Assembly (NCBI GenBank): GCA_025786725.1
Contig: JAHLTZ010000150.1
Span: 1-21,800, forward strand
Length of the DNA stretch: 21,800 nt
Direction of reading: 5' to 3'
DNA from: Syncephalis fuscata
Lineage: Eukaryota > Zoopagomycota > Zoopagomycetes > Zoopagales > Piptocephalidaceae
Part shown: positions 18,858 to 21,800 of the stretch, one piece after another
How the letters are laid out: each line of letters opens with the position of its first letter
Numbering within the stretch: the first letter of the stretch is position 1
Position numbers and translations under genes: made by a program
The notes under the pieces: generated by a model
The model's database searches: none
Told to the model about the DNA's origin: nothing
Seen by the model: the letters and a program-made list of their open reading frames with translations, nothing else

Positions 18858-21110
18858 GGATATCACACGGCTAGCCATATTATTTACCATATTATTTTTA
18901 TCACTGATGAATGTTTGAGATTCAAGGACATCCTGAATCCATTATTCATGTGGTGATGAATCAATGTTAACACGTTGGATTTCTTGGCAAAGAATAAACC
19001 AATTAGTAAAATATTTAACTAAATTATTTATTGTTGTCGTTTGTTATCGCTATTTATTCATTTATTCGCTATTATTGTTGTTTGTTACTACAAGTAGATG
19101 TATCTGGCCAAGATATAAATATTAATAGCCATCTTTTACTTTGTAAATCGCTGCTATTGCTATCATTTAATTTCCTTATTTTTCGCATATACTCAGCCAA
19201 TCAGCACTTGCTGTATCATTCATGGTAGTAATACTTATAGCAGCAATACTCATGGTAAACTACGACTTGTAAAGTAATATACTCTATTCTTGGCAAATCG
19301 CTGATTTTTGGCAATATAATTAGTCATGGTTGTTATGATCAGCACTCGTAGTCTTATGACCTTTGATTAATTTTACTATCACAATTAATTGCAAACTTCT
19401 TGGCAAAAATGCCCATTATATTTATTGTTAAAGTCAGCCAAAATGTTTTATATTTATTTATGTTTTCGTTATTAGAGTTTAACCACTTTTTAATTTGTTA
19501 TTGTCAAACACGCCCGCATTGTTTATAATATGTTCTATAAATAAAACAACTGTTATTATACATGCATTGCATAGATGGTGTATAACCATTTGTTTTACTA
19601 TTATGCATCGGTCCTATGCCCAATCTGCATGGTCGAAAAAGAAAAACCAGCGGACTGTTTCGAGTTGCCCCTTAATATACCACTTTTGTAATCCCTTGCT
19701 AAAACCACTCATTAGCAGCATAGGACATTGTTATCATGATTGTTATACTATGGCTGTTGTCAATGGTTGATGGCGGGGGTACGTTTTATAAACAAGAATT
19801 GCAATTAAACCCAAGTGTAACGGAAACAATAAAATAACAAAACAATCAATGTTTTCTAATGGGTCCAGTAGCAAAGTAACACTAAACAGTAATTAATAAT
19901 TAAATTGCACATCTTATGTCTTTATCTGGATAGGTAAAGCGGAGTTTACACTTCTGCATGTGGTGTTTTAGCGAACGTTCTATTATATTCAGCGCTAAAC
20001 TTGCCTTTCTCCTCCGCAACATCTTTTTCTTTTATCCGTTGATTTGTGTCGTATCTTATTCATTATACTCTACAGTCTGCTGGCCAGACTTTGCACTGCA
20101 CAGCATTCTCCGTAAACTTTTTTTTGATAGCTTCTTGGTGTTTCTTTTTAGTATTCTTTCGTTAGTTTGACAGGTGTTTTCAAACAGCTGCAACGCGGTC
20201 GTTTCACTTTTGCTTAGTCGTTAGCTTGATCTTTGTCGTCGAGACAGAAACAGTTTGCTGCTGGTAGTTTTTTATTATCTTTTGCAATCTCCTACTGTGT
20301 TACTGTATCCTTATCCGTTTGTATTCTTACAAGATTGAACTGGTGGCTACTCGCCTGCTTCATACTAAGTCGAATAACGAGCGAAGGAGTAGTTACAAAA
20401 AGTTCGCGTGTACTCCGTGTTTCGTACTATTTTCTCCGTGCACGGGTTTAGCCTACCTTTTAAACCACCCATTGAGTAACAACAGCTCCTGACTCTTTAA
20501 AACAACAACAACAGCGATAACCGCGGCGGTAGTAGTAACATTAAACCGTCACAATCATAACGTTTTCTTCTTTATTCCTTCAACGGCCATAAATCATTCA
20601 TTATCTATCCTTTCTTTCGCAACATCGCATTTTAAGTAACACCTTCACTTCACTGTCCTACTATTATACACTGGCTGGTTCAGCGTTTGATACATCCATT
20701 GCATTTCCTTACTTTAAAGCTGTGCTCTTTGATACAGTTCACCTTTTTCATTCTTTTCTACTTTTACCGTTCACTATCGCGCCATCTTTACGCCATCTTT
20801 TTTCTACTGCTTTAAATAAGATTTTATTTGTTTCTGTCATAATGACTTTGGACAAAAACCATCGCCAATTGGTACAGCGGTCGGAGTCGCTAAATATTTC
20901 GGCAAAAGCCAATTTAACATTTATAATAACGCCACAAAATAAAATCCGCGCTAAGCGACCATTTCCGCTGATTGCACAAAAACACCTGTTGAGCCACTGC
21001 CAAAGTGCTCTACAACAGGATCATCAGAGCACGCGGCTCCTTCAGCGTATCATCAGGAGGTATTATCCAAGGCAACTGATGCAGATGTCGAGGCCAATCT
21101 TGGTAAAAAA

Positions 21111-21554
21111 ATGTCAGCAATGACTAGCTCGTTGGCCCAACTACCTGCGTTAGCACGCGCCCGAGAACTTATTCAAGCTGAGCAGCGAGGCAAGGTCAAT
21201 ATGGAGCTTGAGGCATCAAATAACGCGTTAAATGTCGAGATGGCATCTCAAGCATTAAAGCCAAATGGGCATCCTGCCCGTGTTATTCGTAAACGACGAT
21301 CGCAATCGGTGTCGGCAGTAATGAATACGTTTACAAGCCAGCTAGACGCCGATAACATTGATGCACCACCACAAGCACATGATCCTGAGAGTCTAGAGGC
21401 GGATGCAGCTTGCTTTGAGCGTGTTTTTTCTTCCTATGCAGAATGGGCTCATATGACCTTTGTCGCCCCGACGTCGGATGTAGATCCTAACAGCGCTAAG
21501 GTGCCTAGAAAGGATTCAATTCTTGCTAGTTCTCGACAACGTTTACAAAGGCAA

Positions 21555-21587
<33 letters not shown>

Positions 21588-21800
21588 GTAATGTCAGCCT
21601 TGGGTGAGCCATCAGCAGATGTTTCGCCCATCCCGCTATATCGTCGACGCCGTCCTTCTTTATCTGCTCCCTCGCCTATTGCTATCGATCAACTACTACA
21701 AGCACCTATGGCCCAGATGTGCGCTCAATCACCAGCAAGTTCGGACCAGCGATTGAAGCCATCTTATCCACTAAGAACGGCATTTTCTCCGCGCTCACCT
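21111..21800 (+). CDS. Unrecognised polyQ-containing protein, 5' part, runs off the window
   Basis: The frame is open from 20955 to the last base. The first in-frame ATG is 21111 (MSAMTSSLAQLPALARAREL), used here as a conservative start. The protein is hydrophilic. It has a basic KRRSQSVS segment, a 12-Gln run (21552-21587), and a second basic cluster RRRRPSLSAPSP that looks like a kinase target or nuclear localisation signal. No domain is recognised. The sequence between 20955 and 21111 also reads as protein, so the true start may be upstream. One possibility is ATG 20842 with an intron 20872-20993 (GT...AG), which would join the frames; this is untested. Composition fits a regulatory or scaffold protein, but no function can be assigned. 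Confidence 0.6.
21552..21587 (+). repeat. CAA/CAG tract encoding 12 glutamines
   Basis: The tract is mixed CAA and CAG codons, in frame with the right-edge gene. The mixed codons suggest a fairly stable run rather than a fresh CAG expansion. Confidence 0.85.

Larger units (their letters stand above)
18455..20841. other. Intergenic region between divergent actin and the right-hand gene
   Basis: The left part should hold the actin promoter. A TATA-like TTTAAAA (minus strand) lies near 18630. The stretch 19900-20840 is pyrimidine-rich on the plus strand, as expected for a promoter or long leader of the gene at the right edge. Open frames here (19031-19228, 19495-19770, 19958-20170, 20233-20451) look fortuitous. 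Confidence 0.45.

Noticed and set aside
20233-20451. 72-codon hydrophobic frame
   Set aside because: It begins with TTG rather than ATG and sits in the presumed leader or promoter of the right-edge gene.

Overview
The window is eukaryotic nuclear DNA. It is AT-rich, its genes carry short GTAAGT...TAG introns with CTAAT-type branch sites, and it holds a 375-residue three-exon actin, a 5S rRNA and tRNA-Ile pair, a PA-domain S8 protease relic and a secreted Thr/Pro-rich repeat protein. Together these suggest a fungus, perhaps an early-diverging lineage. That placement is inference; no ribosomal or other diagnostic sequence fixes the taxon.

Layout. At 1-1344 there is a promoter region with a TATA box. 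At 1345-4759 lies the outstanding feature, a secreted-peptide gene. Its first exon encodes a signal peptide, and the rest of the reading frame is apparently split over about 36 consecutive micro-exons, nearly all exactly 3 nt, each between a conserved TAG acceptor and a GTAAGT-type donor. A terminal exon holds the in-frame stop. Spliced, the model gives 79 residues with six cysteines in a symmetric spacing (6-3-8-3-6). An antisense tRNA-derived SINE with a perfect 15-bp target-site duplication sits inside one of the introns. At 5858-6744 there is a 344-bp inverted repeat, about 97% identical, around a 199-bp spacer. At 7833-10565 (minus) is a 910-residue secreted Cys-rich and Thr/Pro-rich repeat protein. 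At 12083-14160 (plus) is a broken subtilisin-like protease with an in-frame stop and a frameshift. At 14903-15102 (minus) are a 5S rRNA gene and a tRNA-Ile(AAU) gene 6 nt apart, with one shared Pol III terminator visible. At 16963-18454 (minus) is actin. From about 20842 to the right edge is the 5' part of an unrecognised polyQ-containing gene that runs out of the window. The remaining stretches are AT-rich and show no supportable gene.

The micro-exon gene and the repeat protein both look like secreted products; the protease, when intact, would probably also have been secreted. Actin and the 5S/tRNA pair are housekeeping. No operon-like organisation is expected or seen. The 3-nt micro-exon array is the candidate undescribed system: a gene in which nearly every codon of the mature peptide is assembled across a splice junction.
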